Source: Streptomyces sp. SM10
Lineage (GTDB): Bacteria > Actinomycetota > Actinomycetes > Streptomycetales > Streptomycetaceae
NCBI RefSeq assembly: GCF_002910915.1
Contig: NZ_NEUF01000160.1
Location: forward strand, 171,770-235,769
Length of the DNA stretch: 64,000 nt
Reading direction: 5' to 3'
Part shown: one piece after another, positions 56,256 through 64,000 of the stretch
Numbering within the stretch: position 1 is the first letter of the stretch
Layout: every line of letters starts with the position of its first letter
Program-made: the position numbers and the translations under genes
Notes under the pieces: model-generated
Database searches by the model: none
The model's input: only the letters and a program-made list of their open reading frames with translations
What the model was told of the DNA's origin: nothing

Positions 56256-56924
56256 GTGCACATCGTCATCATGGGCTGCGGGCGTGTCGGAGCCGCTCTC
56301 GCGCAGACCCTGGAGCAGCAGGGGCACACGGTCGCCGTGATCGACCAGGACCCCACGGCGTTCCGCCGTCTCGGTTCCGGGTTCGGCGGCCGGCGGGTCA
56401 GCGGGGTCGGTTTCGACCAGGACACCCTGCGCGAGGCGGGGATCGAGGAGGCGGGAGCCTTCGCGGCCGTCAGCAGCGGAGACAACTCCAACATCATCGC
56501 GGCCCGGGTGGCGCGCGAGATGTTCGGCATCGAGAACGTCGCGGCGCGCATCTACGACCCCCGGCGGGCCGAGGTCTACCAGCGCCTGGGCATCCCCACG
56601 GTCGCCACGGTCCGCTGGACTGCGGACCAGATGCTGCGGCGGCTGCTGCCGTCGGGCGCCGAGCCGCTGTGGCGCGACCCGAGCGGCGGTGTGCAGCTCG
56701 CCGAGGTGCACACGACGCCGTCGTGGATCGGGCACAAGATCAGCACACTGCAGGAGGAGACGGGCGTCCGCGTGGCCTTCCTCACCCGGTTGGGTGAGGC
56801 CATACTGCCCACGTCGCAGACCGTTCTGCAGGAGGGCGACCTGGTCCACGTGATGATGCGTACGGACGAGATCGCGAAGGTCGAGGAGGCCTTTGCCGAA
56901 GGTCCCGAGGAGGGCGGTCACTGA
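56256..56924 (+). CDS. TrkA/RCK potassium-channel regulatory protein (CeoB-like)
   Basis: A 222-aa cytosolic protein with an N-terminal Rossmann RCK domain (HIVIMGCGRVGAALAQTLE, then VAVIDQDPTAFRRL) that binds NAD(H) and a C-terminal RCK_C domain (WIGHKISTLQEETGVRVAFL). It gates K+ transporters in response to nucleotides. The GTG at 56256 begins exactly at the first beta strand. It overlaps the next trkA by one base. The region 55887-56255 between this gene and kimA is a divergent promoter region of 369 bases; no riboswitch was recognised there. Confidence 0.9.
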   Translation: MHIVIMGCGRVGAALAQTLEQQGHTVAVIDQDPTAFRRLGSGFGGRRVSGVGFDQDTLREAGIEEAGAFAAVSSGDNSNIIAARVAREMFGIENVAARIYDPRRAEVYQRLGIPTVATVRWTADQMLRRLLPSGAEPLWRDPSGGVQLAEVHTTPSWIGHKISTLQEETGVRVAFLTRLGEAILPTSQTVLQEGDLVHVMMRTDEIAKVEEAFAEGPEEGGH

Positions 56925-57601
56925 TGCGCGTGGCTATTGCCGGGGCCGGCGCGGTGGGCCGTTCCATCGCGGCCGAGCTCCTGGAGAACGGGCACGAAGT
57001 GCTGCTGATCGACAAGGCGCCGACCGCCATCTCGGTGGAGCGGGTCCCGATGGCCGAGTGGCTCCTCGCGGACGCCTGCGAGATCACGTCGCTCGACGAG
57101 GCGGCGCTCCAGCGGTGCAACGTCGTGATCGCCTCGACGGGTGACGACAAGGTCAACCTCGTCGTCTCGCTGCTGGCGAAGACGGAGTACGGCGTCCCGA
57201 GGGTCGTGGCCCGGGTGAACAACCCGAAGAACGAGTGGCTGTTCAACGAGTCCTGGGGCGTCGACGTCGCGGTCTCCACGCCGCGCCTGATGTCCGCCCT
57301 GGTCGAGGAGGCGGTGAGCGTCGGCGATCTGGTCCGGCTGCTGCGCTTCAGCCACGGCGACGCCAACCTGGTCGAGCTCACGCTGCCGCCGGAGTCGGCG
57401 CTGGCCGGGATCCGGGTGAGCGACGTGGACTGGCCGGAGGACACCTCCCTGGTCACGATCATCCGCGGTACGCGTGTGCTGACGCCGAGTCTCGAGGAGA
57501 CCCTGGAAGCCGGTGACGAACTGCTGTTCGTGGCCGCCCAGGCGCGCGAGGAACAGCTGGAGGACCTGCTGTCGGTCCGCCGGGAGCCGGTCGAGGACTG
57601 A
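56924..57601 (+). CDS. TrkA/RCK potassium-channel regulatory protein (CeoC-like)
   Basis: A 225-aa paralogue of the previous gene: RVAIAGAGAVGRSIAAELLE and VLLIDKAPTAISVERV form the RCK_N nucleotide fold, and a C-terminal RCK_C follows (ALAGIRVSDVDWPEDTSL). Paired RCK proteins probably form hetero-oligomers. The start codon shares one base with the upstream stop (TGATG), so the two are translationally coupled. A 20-bp-stem terminator follows within 8 bases. No TrkH or KtrB pore gene is in the window; the divergent KimA-like gene is the obvious partner candidate. Confidence 0.92.
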   Translation: MRVAIAGAGAVGRSIAAELLENGHEVLLIDKAPTAISVERVPMAEWLLADACEITSLDEAALQRCNVVIASTGDDKVNLVVSLLAKTEYGVPRVVARVNNPKNEWLFNESWGVDVAVSTPRLMSALVEEAVSVGDLVRLLRFSHGDANLVELTLPPESALAGIRVSDVDWPEDTSLVTIIRGTRVLTPSLEETLEAGDELLFVAAQAREEQLEDLLSVRREPVED

Positions 57602-57608
57602 GTCCGTG

Positions 57609-57653
57609 CACGCGTGGGGCCCCGGACCTTTCCGGTCCGGGGCCCCACGCGTG
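57609..57653. terminator. Bidirectional terminator between trkA pair and DUF3159
   Basis: Perfect 20-bp arms (57609-57628 and 57634-57653) with a TTTCC loop, placed between converging genes that end at 57601 and 57670. It should stop transcription from both sides. Confidence 0.9.
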
Positions 57654-57669
57654 TGTGCGTCGTCGTGCG

Positions 57670-58440
57670 TCAGATCTCGTGGTTGCGGACCTCCGCGGCC
57701 TGCGCGCTCTGCGCCGCCTTCCGCTCCTTCTCGGCCTGCTCCTCCGCCTCCATCTCGGCGAAGACGTCGATGGGCGGCGGCGCCTTGGCGAGGAAGACCC
57801 AGGTCAGATAGACCGCGAGCAGGAACGGCGGGATCTTGAGCGCGACCAGGACCCAGCCGAGCTGGGCGGTGTCGGCCCACCAGTACAGCGGGAAGAGGAT
57901 CGCGCACTTGGCGAGCAGGATCAGGCCCCAGGCGTAGCTGGCCTTGGCGTACGCCTTCTTACGGCCCGGGTTCCTGGTGCGCCAGGAGAGGTTCTCCTTG
58001 AAGACCGGCCCGAGGATCAGCCCGATCAGCGGCACCCCGGCCATCGTGGTGACGAGGTAGGCGAAGGCCAGTCCGAGCGTGTAGATCATGCCCGGCAGGT
58101 AGAAGTCCTTGGCGTTGCCCGTCATCTTCGCGAAGAGCACGCCGAAGGCCACGCCGAAGACGCCGCTGAAGGCGTGCTTGACGGTGTCCTTGCGGATCAG
58201 CCGCACGACGACGAGCAGCAGGGAGACCGCCAGGGCGGCGATCGCCGAGGCCGTCAGGTTCTTGTTGATGGTGAAGATCGTGACGAAGAGCAGCCCGGGC
58301 AGGACTGTCTCCACCATGCCGCGCACGCCGCCGAAGGCCTCGAAGAGCGCGGCTTCCGTGACCGCCTTCGCGTCGGCGTCCTGCTGGTCGGTGCGGTGGG
58401 GCTGGTCCGTATCGGACGTCGGCTTGTCGAGAGACGTCAC
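57670..58440 (-). CDS. DUF3159 membrane protein
   Basis: A 256-aa protein with about six membrane segments (ETVLPGLLFVTIFTI, ASAIAALAVSLLLVVVRLI, DFYLPGMIYTLGLAFAYLV and others) and charged cytosolic ends. It fits the actinobacterial family DUF3159, whose function is unknown. It starts 3 bases after the OB-fold gene stop and is surely co-transcribed with it. Position next to potassium regulators may hint at an ion or envelope role, but this is only proximity. Confidence 0.85.
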   Translation of the reverse strand: MTSLDKPTSDTDQPHRTDQQDADAKAVTEAALFEAFGGVRGMVETVLPGLLFVTIFTINKNLTASAIAALAVSLLLVVVRLIRKDTVKHAFSGVFGVAFGVLFAKMTGNAKDFYLPGMIYTLGLAFAYLVTTMAGVPLIGLILGPVFKENLSWRTRNPGRKKAYAKASYAWGLILLAKCAILFPLYWWADTAQLGWVLVALKIPPFLLAVYLTWVFLAKAPPPIDVFAEMEAEEQAEKERKAAQSAQAAEVRNHEI

Positions 58441-58443
58441 CGG

Positions 58444-58860
58444 CTACTCCTTGCCGAGCGGTCGGAGTTCGTATTTGGGGTTGAACAGCACCCGGCGCCC
58501 GTGGCTCATGGCAACGCGGCCCGACGCGATGAGCTTGCGTCCCGGTTCGATGCCGACGATGGAACGCCGGCCGAGCCAGACCACGTCGAGGGGCGCGGTG
58601 CCGTCGAAGAGCTCCGCCTCCAGGGCGGGCACTCCGGCACGCGGTCGCAGGGTGACGGTCCGCAAGGTACCAGTGACCTTGACGATCTGGCGGTCCGAGC
58701 ACTCGGAGATCCGGGTGCAGCCCGAGGCGTGCGTGTCCTCCTGCAGCTCCTCGGACTCGAGGTCCTCCTGGGAGCTGGACAGCCGGTCGAGCATGCGGCG
58801 GAAGCGGCCGGACGGCCTCTCCGCCCTGCCGGACTTCTCGGATCGGGGAACAGCGCTCAT
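58444..58860 (-). CDS. OB-fold nucleic-acid-binding domain protein
   Basis: A 138-aa protein whose second half is an OB fold (IVKVTGTLRTVTLRPRAG, then LEAELFDGTAPLDVVWLGRR and LIASGRVAMSHGRRVLFNPKYEL). The first half is charged and probably flexible. It is conserved in actinomycetes next to DUF3159. A role in nucleic-acid binding is inferred from the fold; nothing more specific is visible. Confidence 0.85.
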   Translation of the reverse strand: MSAVPRSEKSGRAERPSGRFRRMLDRLSSSQEDLESEELQEDTHASGCTRISECSDRQIVKVTGTLRTVTLRPRAGVPALEAELFDGTAPLDVVWLGRRSIVGIEPGRKLIASGRVAMSHGRRVLFNPKYELRPLGKE

Positions 58861-58931
58861 ACCCGAAGGGTACCGGTCCCCTGTGGTAGGGGCGGGCCCG
58901 CACAGAGATCACCCGGACGGGTGACTCCTGA

Positions 58932-59639
58932 TCACTCCGGGACGGCTCGTCCCCGCTCGAAGCGGTATCCCATCCCGGGCTCGGTCACGAAGTGCCGGGG
59001 GTGCGAGGGGTCCGTCTCCAGCTTGCGGCGCAGCTGCGCCATGTAGACGCGCAGGTAGTTCGTCTCGGTGCCGTACGAGGGACCCCAGACCTCCTGGAGC
59101 AGCTGCTTCTGGCTGACGAGCCGGCCTGCGTTACGGACGAGGACCTCGAGCAGGTGCCACTCGGTGGGGGTCAGCCGCACGTCGCGGCCCTCACGGTGGA
59201 CCTTCTTCGCGGCGAGGTCGACGGTGAAGCCCTCGGTCTCGACGACCACCAGGTCGTCGCCGCCGTCCTGGCCGACCGGTTCCGCCCGGCGCACGGCGGC
59301 GCGCAGCCGCGCCAGCAGCTCGTCCATGCCGAACGGCTTGGTGACGTAGTCGTCGGCCCCGGCGTCGAGCGCCTCGACCTTCTCGTCCGAGGTCTGACGG
59401 GCGGAGAGCACGAGGATCGGCACCCGGGTCCAGCCGCGCAGTCCCCTGATCACCTCGACGCCGTCCATGTCCGGCAGGCCGAGGTCGAGGACGACGACGT
59501 CAGGGTGGCGTGCCGCCGCCAGCTGCAGGGCGGTGGCCCCGTCGGGCGCCGAGTCCACCTCGTACCTGCGCGCCTTCAGGTTGATCACGAGGGCGCGCAC
59601 GATCTGCGGCTCGTCGTCGACCACGAGGACCCGGGTCAT
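58932..59639 (-). CDS. kdpE: KdpE-type response regulator
   Basis: A 235-aa OmpR-family regulator. The receiver domain has the acidic pocket (Asp8, Asp9), phospho-acceptor Asp52 in VVVLDLGLPDMDG and the switch lysine in DYVTKPFGMDEL. The C-terminal winged helix (HLLEVLVRNAGRLVSQKQLL, then YLRVYMAQLRRKLE) is typical of KdpE. It would activate K+ uptake genes when phosphorylated by the neighbouring KdpD. The ATG at 59639 starts at the receiver. It lies 55 bases downstream of kdpD. Confidence 0.92.
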   Translation of the reverse strand: MTRVLVVDDEPQIVRALVINLKARRYEVDSAPDGATALQLAAARHPDVVVLDLGLPDMDGVEVIRGLRGWTRVPILVLSARQTSDEKVEALDAGADDYVTKPFGMDELLARLRAAVRRAEPVGQDGGDDLVVVETEGFTVDLAAKKVHREGRDVRLTPTEWHLLEVLVRNAGRLVSQKQLLQEVWGPSYGTETNYLRVYMAQLRRKLETDPSHPRHFVTEPGMGYRFERGRAVPE

Positions 59640-59694
59640 CGCGGACCTGCCTTTCCGGAATACGTGTACGGGGCGGGGGTGCGCCCCGGGGATC

Positions 59695-62238
59695 TCATGA
59701 GGTGACGTGTACGGGAGGACGCGGGCCGGCCCGCACCTGTCCCGGCGCGGCCGTGAGGGTGAGGACCATGGTGAGCCCGCCGCCGGGGGTGTCCTCGGCG
59801 TCCAGGGTGCCGCCCATGGACTCGACGAAACCGCGGGCGACGGCGAGCCCGAGGCCGACCCCTGCGCCGCGCGGGGCGTCACCGTAGCGCTGGAAGGGCT
59901 CGAAGATGCGTTCCTTGGCCTCGTCGGGGACCCCGCGGCCGCGGTCGGCGACCCGGAGCTCCACGCGCTCGCCGAGGGTGCTGGCGGCGACGGCGACGCG
60001 TTCCCGGCCGGGGCTGTACTTGACGGCGTTCTCGACGATGTTGGCGACGGCCCGCTCCAGCAGTCCGGGGTCGACGGCGACCATGGGCAGCGTCTCGGGG
60101 ATGTCCAGGTCGACGCTGCCCTCCGGGACGCCGCCGAGCGCCATCGGGACGACCTCGTCGAGGTCGATCTCGCGGATCAGCGGGGTGACGGTGCCGGTCT
60201 GCAGGCGCGACATGTCGAGGAGGTTGCCGACCAGGTGGTCCAGGCGGTCGGCGCCGTCCTCGATGGCCGCGAGGAACTCCGCCTCGTCCGCGTCGGACCA
60301 GGAGACGTCATCGGCGCGCAGGGAGCTCACGGCAGCCTTGATGGCCGCCAGCGGGGTGCGCAGGTCGTGACTGACGGCGGCGAGCAGCGCGGTCCTGATC
60401 CGGTTGCCCTCGGCCAGCCGCCGGGACGCCTCCGCCTCCCCGACCAGACGCTGCCGGTCGAGCACCACGGCCGCCTGGGCGGCGAAGGCGCCGAGGACCC
60501 TTCGGTCCTCGGCCGGCAGTACGCGCCCGGAGAGCGCCAGCGCCATGTGGTCGCCGACGGGCATGTCCACGTCCGCGTCGTAGGGCCGGTCCACGGGCGC
60601 GGGGCCGACGGAGCCGGCGCAGGTCCACGGCTCGACGTCGCTCTGCCGCTCCAGGAGGGCGACGGATTCCATGCCGAAGGTCTCGCGGACCCGGTCCAGC
60701 AGGGCATCCAGCGCCGTCTCGCCCCGCAGGACGCTCCCGGCGAGGGCGGAGAGGGTCTCCGACTCGGCGCGCAGCCGGGCGGCCTGGTGGGTGCGGCGCG
60801 CCGCCAGGTCGACGACGGAGGCGACCGCGACCGCCACCGCGAAGAAGATCACGATGGCGACGAAGTTCTCCGGGTCCTGCACGGTCAGGGTGTGGGTGGG
60901 CGGGGTGAACCAGTAGTTCAGGAGCAGGCAGCCCGCTGCGGCCGAGGCCAGTGCGGGCGCCAGTCCGCCCAGCAGTGCGGCGGCCACCGTCAGGAAGAGG
61001 AAGAGCAGGACGTCGTTGGCGAGGCCGGGTCCGTTCTCCATGCCGTGCAGGAGCAGGGTCAGGAGTGCCGGCCCCCCGACGCCGGCCAGCCAGCCCGAGA
61101 TGATCCGGGTGCGGCTGAGCCGCGCACCGCGCGCGATGGGCAGCCCGCGTCCCTTGGCGACCTCTTCGTGCGTGACGATGTGCACGTCGAGGTCGGGTCC
61201 GGACTCCCGGGCGACGGTGGCCCCCACCCCGGGGCCGTAGATGTACTGCCAGGTCTTGCGGCGGCTGGACCCGAGGACGATCTGGGTGGCGTTGACGCCC
61301 CGGGCGAACGCGAGGAGCGCGGAGGGTATGTCGTCGCCGATGACGTGGTGGAAGGTGCCCCCGAGGTCCTCGACCAGGGTGCGCTGCACCGCGAGCTCCT
61401 TGGGTGAGGCGGAGGTCAGTCCGTCGCTGCGGGCGATGTAGACCGCGAGGATCTCGCTGCCCGAGCCCTTCGCGCTCATCCGTGAGGCGCGGCGGATGAG
61501 CGTACGGCCCTCGGGTCCGCCGGTCAGTCCGACGACGATGCGCTCGCGGGCCTGCCAGGGCGCGCTGATGTCGTGCTCACCGCGGTACTGCTGGAGGTAC
61601 TCGTCGACCCGGTCGGCGACCCAGAGGAGAGCAAGTTCGCGCAGGGCGGTGAGGTTGCCGGGGCGGAAGTAGTTGGACAGGGCCGCGTCGACCTTGTCGG
61701 ACTGGTAGACGTTCCCGTGGGCCATGCGTCGGCGCAGCGCCTGAGGCGACATGTCGACGAGCTCGATCTGGTCGGCCCGGCGGGCGACCTCGTCGGGGAT
61801 GGTCTCCTGCTGCCGCACTCCGGTTATCGACTCGACGACGTCGCCGAGGGACTCCAGGTGCTGGATGTTGACGGTGGACACCACGGCGATGCCGGCCTTG
61901 AGGAGTTCCTCGACGTCCTGCCAGCGCTTGGCGTTGCGGGAGCCCGGCACATTGGTGTGGGCCAGCTCGTCCACGAGCGCCACGGCCGGGGCCCGCTCCA
62001 GGACGGCGTCGACGTCCATCTCGGAGAAGACGGCCGAGCGGTGTTCGATGTCGCGCCGGCGGATCTGCTCCAGGCCGTGCAGCAGCACCTCGGTGCGCGG
62101 CCGGTCATGGTGCTCCACGAACGCGACGACGCAGTCCGTGCCCCGTTCCACCCGGCGGTGAGCCTCCGACAGCATGGCGTACGTCTTGCCGACGCCGGGT
62201 GCCGCACCCAGGTAGATCCGAAGCTTGCCGCGTGCCAT
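59695..62238 (-). CDS. kdpD: KdpD osmosensitive/K+ sensor histidine kinase
   Basis: An 847-aa sensor kinase in full KdpD order: an N-terminal KdpD domain with Walker A GAAPGVGKT (11-19), a USP-like region, four membrane segments in the middle, a GAF-like part, a HisKA domain (AAVSHDLRTPLAAIKAAVSS), and an ATPase domain (NIVENAVKYSPG, DRGRGVPDE, GVGLGLAVARG). It senses low K+ or turgor and phosphorylates KdpE. The ATG at 62238 places Walker A at the usual distance. The transporter genes kdpFABC, normally adjacent, are not in the window. Confidence 0.94.
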   Translation of the reverse strand: MARGKLRIYLGAAPGVGKTYAMLSEAHRRVERGTDCVVAFVEHHDRPRTEVLLHGLEQIRRRDIEHRSAVFSEMDVDAVLERAPAVALVDELAHTNVPGSRNAKRWQDVEELLKAGIAVVSTVNIQHLESLGDVVESITGVRQQETIPDEVARRADQIELVDMSPQALRRRMAHGNVYQSDKVDAALSNYFRPGNLTALRELALLWVADRVDEYLQQYRGEHDISAPWQARERIVVGLTGGPEGRTLIRRASRMSAKGSGSEILAVYIARSDGLTSASPKELAVQRTLVEDLGGTFHHVIGDDIPSALLAFARGVNATQIVLGSSRRKTWQYIYGPGVGATVARESGPDLDVHIVTHEEVAKGRGLPIARGARLSRTRIISGWLAGVGGPALLTLLLHGMENGPGLANDVLLFLFLTVAAALLGGLAPALASAAAGCLLLNYWFTPPTHTLTVQDPENFVAIVIFFAVAVAVASVVDLAARRTHQAARLRAESETLSALAGSVLRGETALDALLDRVRETFGMESVALLERQSDVEPWTCAGSVGPAPVDRPYDADVDMPVGDHMALALSGRVLPAEDRRVLGAFAAQAAVVLDRQRLVGEAEASRRLAEGNRIRTALLAAVSHDLRTPLAAIKAAVSSLRADDVSWSDADEAEFLAAIEDGADRLDHLVGNLLDMSRLQTGTVTPLIREIDLDEVVPMALGGVPEGSVDLDIPETLPMVAVDPGLLERAVANIVENAVKYSPGRERVAVAASTLGERVELRVADRGRGVPDEAKERIFEPFQRYGDAPRGAGVGLGLAVARGFVESMGGTLDAEDTPGGGLTMVLTLTAAPGQVRAGPRPPVHVTS

Positions 62239-62485
62239 GGCCCCATTGTCTTCTCCGAAACCGGCTGCCGCCGATACGGGAGCCGCTGTCGAACCTACCC
62301 CGAGAAATTCCGGCATATGGGGCCGGGGCCGGGCGAGGGGTCCGTATTGACGGGATTCTGATGCGGCCGGGCGCCGCCCCGGCGCAGGACGCGCCCGGCG
62401 GGGCCGTCCGCACGTGCTCCGCCGATGTGGGGGTCCGCACGTGTGCGGAGGCGGCCGTCGGCACGCTCTCCGCCGTCACGGCCGT

Positions 62486-63223
62486 CTACCCGTGTTCGAC
62501 GATGTGCCCGTCGCTGAGCTCCAGGACACGGTCGGCGAAGCCGAGCAACTGGGGGTCGTGGGTGGCGACGAGGACGGTGACGCCCTCGCTGCGCACGACG
62601 GCCCGCAGCAGGTGCATGACCGCGAGCCCCGTCTCCGCGTCGAGCTGCCCGGTGGGCTCGTCGGCGATCAGGAGGGCGGGCCGGTTGGCGAGGGCCCGGG
62701 CGATGGCGACACGCTGCTGCTGGCCGCCGGAGAGCTCTCCGGGGCGCTGCTGGGCGTGATCGCCGAGCCCGACCAGGGAGAGCAGCAGCGCCACCCGCTC
62801 CTCGCGCTCGTGAGCGTCCGTCCTGCGCAGCCGCATGGGTACGCCGACGTTCTCCGCGGCGGTCAGGATCGGGATCAGGCCGAAGGACTGGAAGATGAAT
62901 CCGATCCGGTCCCTGCGCAGCTCCAGCAGCCCGTCCTCGCCGAGCTCCGAGAGGTCGGTGCCGCCGACGGTGATGCGCCCGCCGTCCGGTGCGTCGAGGC
63001 CGCCGACGAGGTTGAGCAGCGTGGTCTTGCCCGATCCGGAGCGGCCCTTGAGGGCGACGAGCTCCCCGCGCGGGATCTCGAAGGAGACGCCGCGCAGGGC
63101 GTGCACGGCCGCGGCACCGGTCCCGTACGAGCGGTGCAGATCCTCGATCCGCACCATCGGTCCGTCGGCCGGGCCGCCCTCGGCCAGGGCCGTGCCGGTC
63201 CGTCCTTCGGTGCTCCGTGTCAT
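62486..63223 (-). CDS. ABC transporter ATP-binding protein, MacB/LolD type, without permease
   Basis: A 245-aa ATPase: Walker A GRSGSGKTTL, Q-loop FIFQSFGLIPILTAAENV, signature LSGGQQQR and Walker B ALLIADEPTGQLD followed by the H-loop in ATHDPQ. Sequence pattern is that of MacB/LolD/FtsE-type ATPases that work with a four-span FtsX-like permease. No permease gene is adjacent on either side: kdpD is downstream and DUF3710 upstream. The partner may lie elsewhere or have been lost. The 247 bases between this gene and kdpD hold no gene, only two CACGTGCGGAC copies. Confidence 0.88.
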   Translation of the reverse strand: MTRSTEGRTGTALAEGGPADGPMVRIEDLHRSYGTGAAAVHALRGVSFEIPRGELVALKGRSGSGKTTLLNLVGGLDAPDGGRITVGGTDLSELGEDGLLELRRDRIGFIFQSFGLIPILTAAENVGVPMRLRRTDAHEREERVALLLSLVGLGDHAQQRPGELSGGQQQRVAIARALANRPALLIADEPTGQLDAETGLAVMHLLRAVVRSEGVTVLVATHDPQLLGFADRVLELSDGHIVEHG

Positions 63224-63311
63224 CGCTCTCCCCCGTGCGTACGCCGCCGTGCGTACCGCTCCCTCGGCAGCCGCCAGTATGTGCATGAGGCACCCGGTCA
63301 GGCAATGGAAA

Positions 63312-63355
63312 GGCCGGTGGGCCGCGTCCCCTCCCCGGGACGCGGCCCACCGGCC
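63312..63355 (-). terminator. Hairpin after DUF3710 gene
   Basis: Perfect 19-bp arms (63312-63330, 63337-63355) with a 6-base loop, 20 bases past the DUF3710 stop. It separates that gene from the ABC ATPase downstream. Confidence 0.88.
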
Positions 63356-63374
63356 TCGAACGAGCCGGGTGCGG

Positions 63375-64000
63375 TCAGCGCACCTCGGTGATCTCGGGAC
63401 CGCGCTGCAGCTGGCCCATGCCGCCGGAGAACTTCGAGCTCTCCTGGTCCTCCTGCTGCACACCCTCCGGCACCATCTGGGCGTCATTGGGAAGCTTGAG
63501 GACGATCGGGTCACGCGGAGCCATCGGACCGTCACCGCGGACCACGACGGTGTCCCGGAAGATCGTCTCCAGCAGCCCGGCGGCCTCCGGCTGCACCGCG
63601 CCCTGGCCGGAGATCACTCCGCGCAGGAACCATCGCGGTCCGTCGACCCCGACGAAGCGCACCAGCTGTACGCCGTTCTTCCCGTCCGGGAGCTGTACGG
63701 GGACCTGGGCGCGCAGCTCCCAGCCCAGCGGGCCCTCGACCTCGTCGATGATCCCGCCCTGCTGGGTGATGCCCGAGGCGATCTCGTCGCGCACCTCACC
63801 CCAGATGCCCTCCTTCTTGGGAGCGGCGAAGGCCTGCAGCTGGACCGCGCTGTCACGCAGCACGACGGTGGCCGCGACGATCGCGTCGCCGGCGACCTCG
63901 ACCCGGAGCTCCATGCCCTCGACCCCGGGCACGAAGACGCCACCCAGGTCCACCCTGCCCTCGCCGGGCTGGGAGACCTCGGAGATGTCCCACGGCCCGT
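63375..64000 (-). CDS. DUF3710 protein, 5' end outside the window
   Basis: At least 208 codons of a protein of the actinobacterial DUF3710 family: GPWDISEVSQPGEGRVDLGG, then ELRVEVAGDAIVAATV, VRFVGVDGPRWFLRGVISG and a C-terminal tail with PKEGIW-type and RDPIVLKLP blocks. The frame is open to the window edge, so the N-terminus is not visible here. Function is unknown; the family is conserved near dut in actinomycetes. The glutamine/serine-rich tail (QQEDQESSKFSGGMGQLQRG) looks disordered. Confidence 0.85.
   Translation of the reverse strand, partial: GPWDISEVSQPGEGRVDLGGVFVPGVEGMELRVEVAGDAIVAATVVLRDSAVQLQAFAAPKKEGIWGEVRDEIASGITQQGGIIDEVEGPLGWELRAQVPVQLPDGKNGVQLVRFVGVDGPRWFLRGVISGQGAVQPEAAGLLETIFRDTVVVRGDGPMAPRDPIVLKLPNDAQMVPEGVQQEDQESSKFSGGMGQLQRGPEITEVR

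Overview
The window is high-GC DNA whose gene content points to a Streptomyces or very close actinomycete. Evidence includes a CYP105-like P450 with its own redox partners, many GTG starts, long S8 secreted proteases, a PL1 pectate lyase, paired TrkA/RCK proteins, and the actinobacterial DUF3159, OB-fold and DUF3710 genes. No tRNA, rRNA or CRISPR array was seen. All family names rest on reading motifs in the translated sequence; no database was searched.

Layout. 0-7.3 kb: a leftward tetR / ferredoxin reductase / P450 / ferredoxin unit, a flavodoxin-like gene, and a CopA copper ATPase preceded by three CsoR-type operator repeats. 7.5-11.5 kb: a glucarate utilisation unit (glucarate dehydratase, GntP permease, a nearly erased kdgD and a divergent IclR regulator). 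11.5-18 kb: a class V aminotransferase, a secreted pectate lyase and a decayed CoA-dependent catabolic locus with one intact CoA-transferase. 18-31 kb: an unknown 470-aa protein, a MoxR/VWA chimera, a complete four-gene SMC-like plasmid-defence operon of Wadjet type (JetABCD, probably type II, TIGR02677-02680 families), and a LuxR-type regulator. 31-42.7 kb: two tandem large S8 secreted proteases, NhaA and an alanine/sodium symporter. 43.5-45.8 kb: NfeD plus an SPFH protein, and a GlsB-like membrane protein.

45.9-52.3 kb is an island littered with remnants of four transposases (IS5-like, a second DDE type, IS30, IS256). It carries a run of secreted proteins and lipoproteins ending in a NucA/NucB-type nuclease, then an SMI1/KNR4 (immunity-type) gene and an RHH-Doc toxin-antitoxin pair with a clear operator. 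52.3-64 kb looks like conserved core: an RNA methyltransferase, a KimA-like potassium transporter divergent from two TrkA/RCK genes, DUF3159, an OB-fold protein, KdpE/KdpD, an orphan ABC ATPase and DUF3710, which runs off the window end.

Two themes stand out. First, at least six genes between 6.8 and 21.3 kb have been shortened by deletions that often leave both gene ends (kdgD, an aldehyde dehydrogenase, an acyl-CoA dehydrogenase, an MFS/CitE joint, a MoxR/DUF2201 joint, an SDR). Second, the Wadjet operon is intact next to this decay, and the IS-bounded island pairs a nuclease-domain protein with an SMI1-type protein. That pair is the best candidate here for an undescribed toxin-immunity arrangement.
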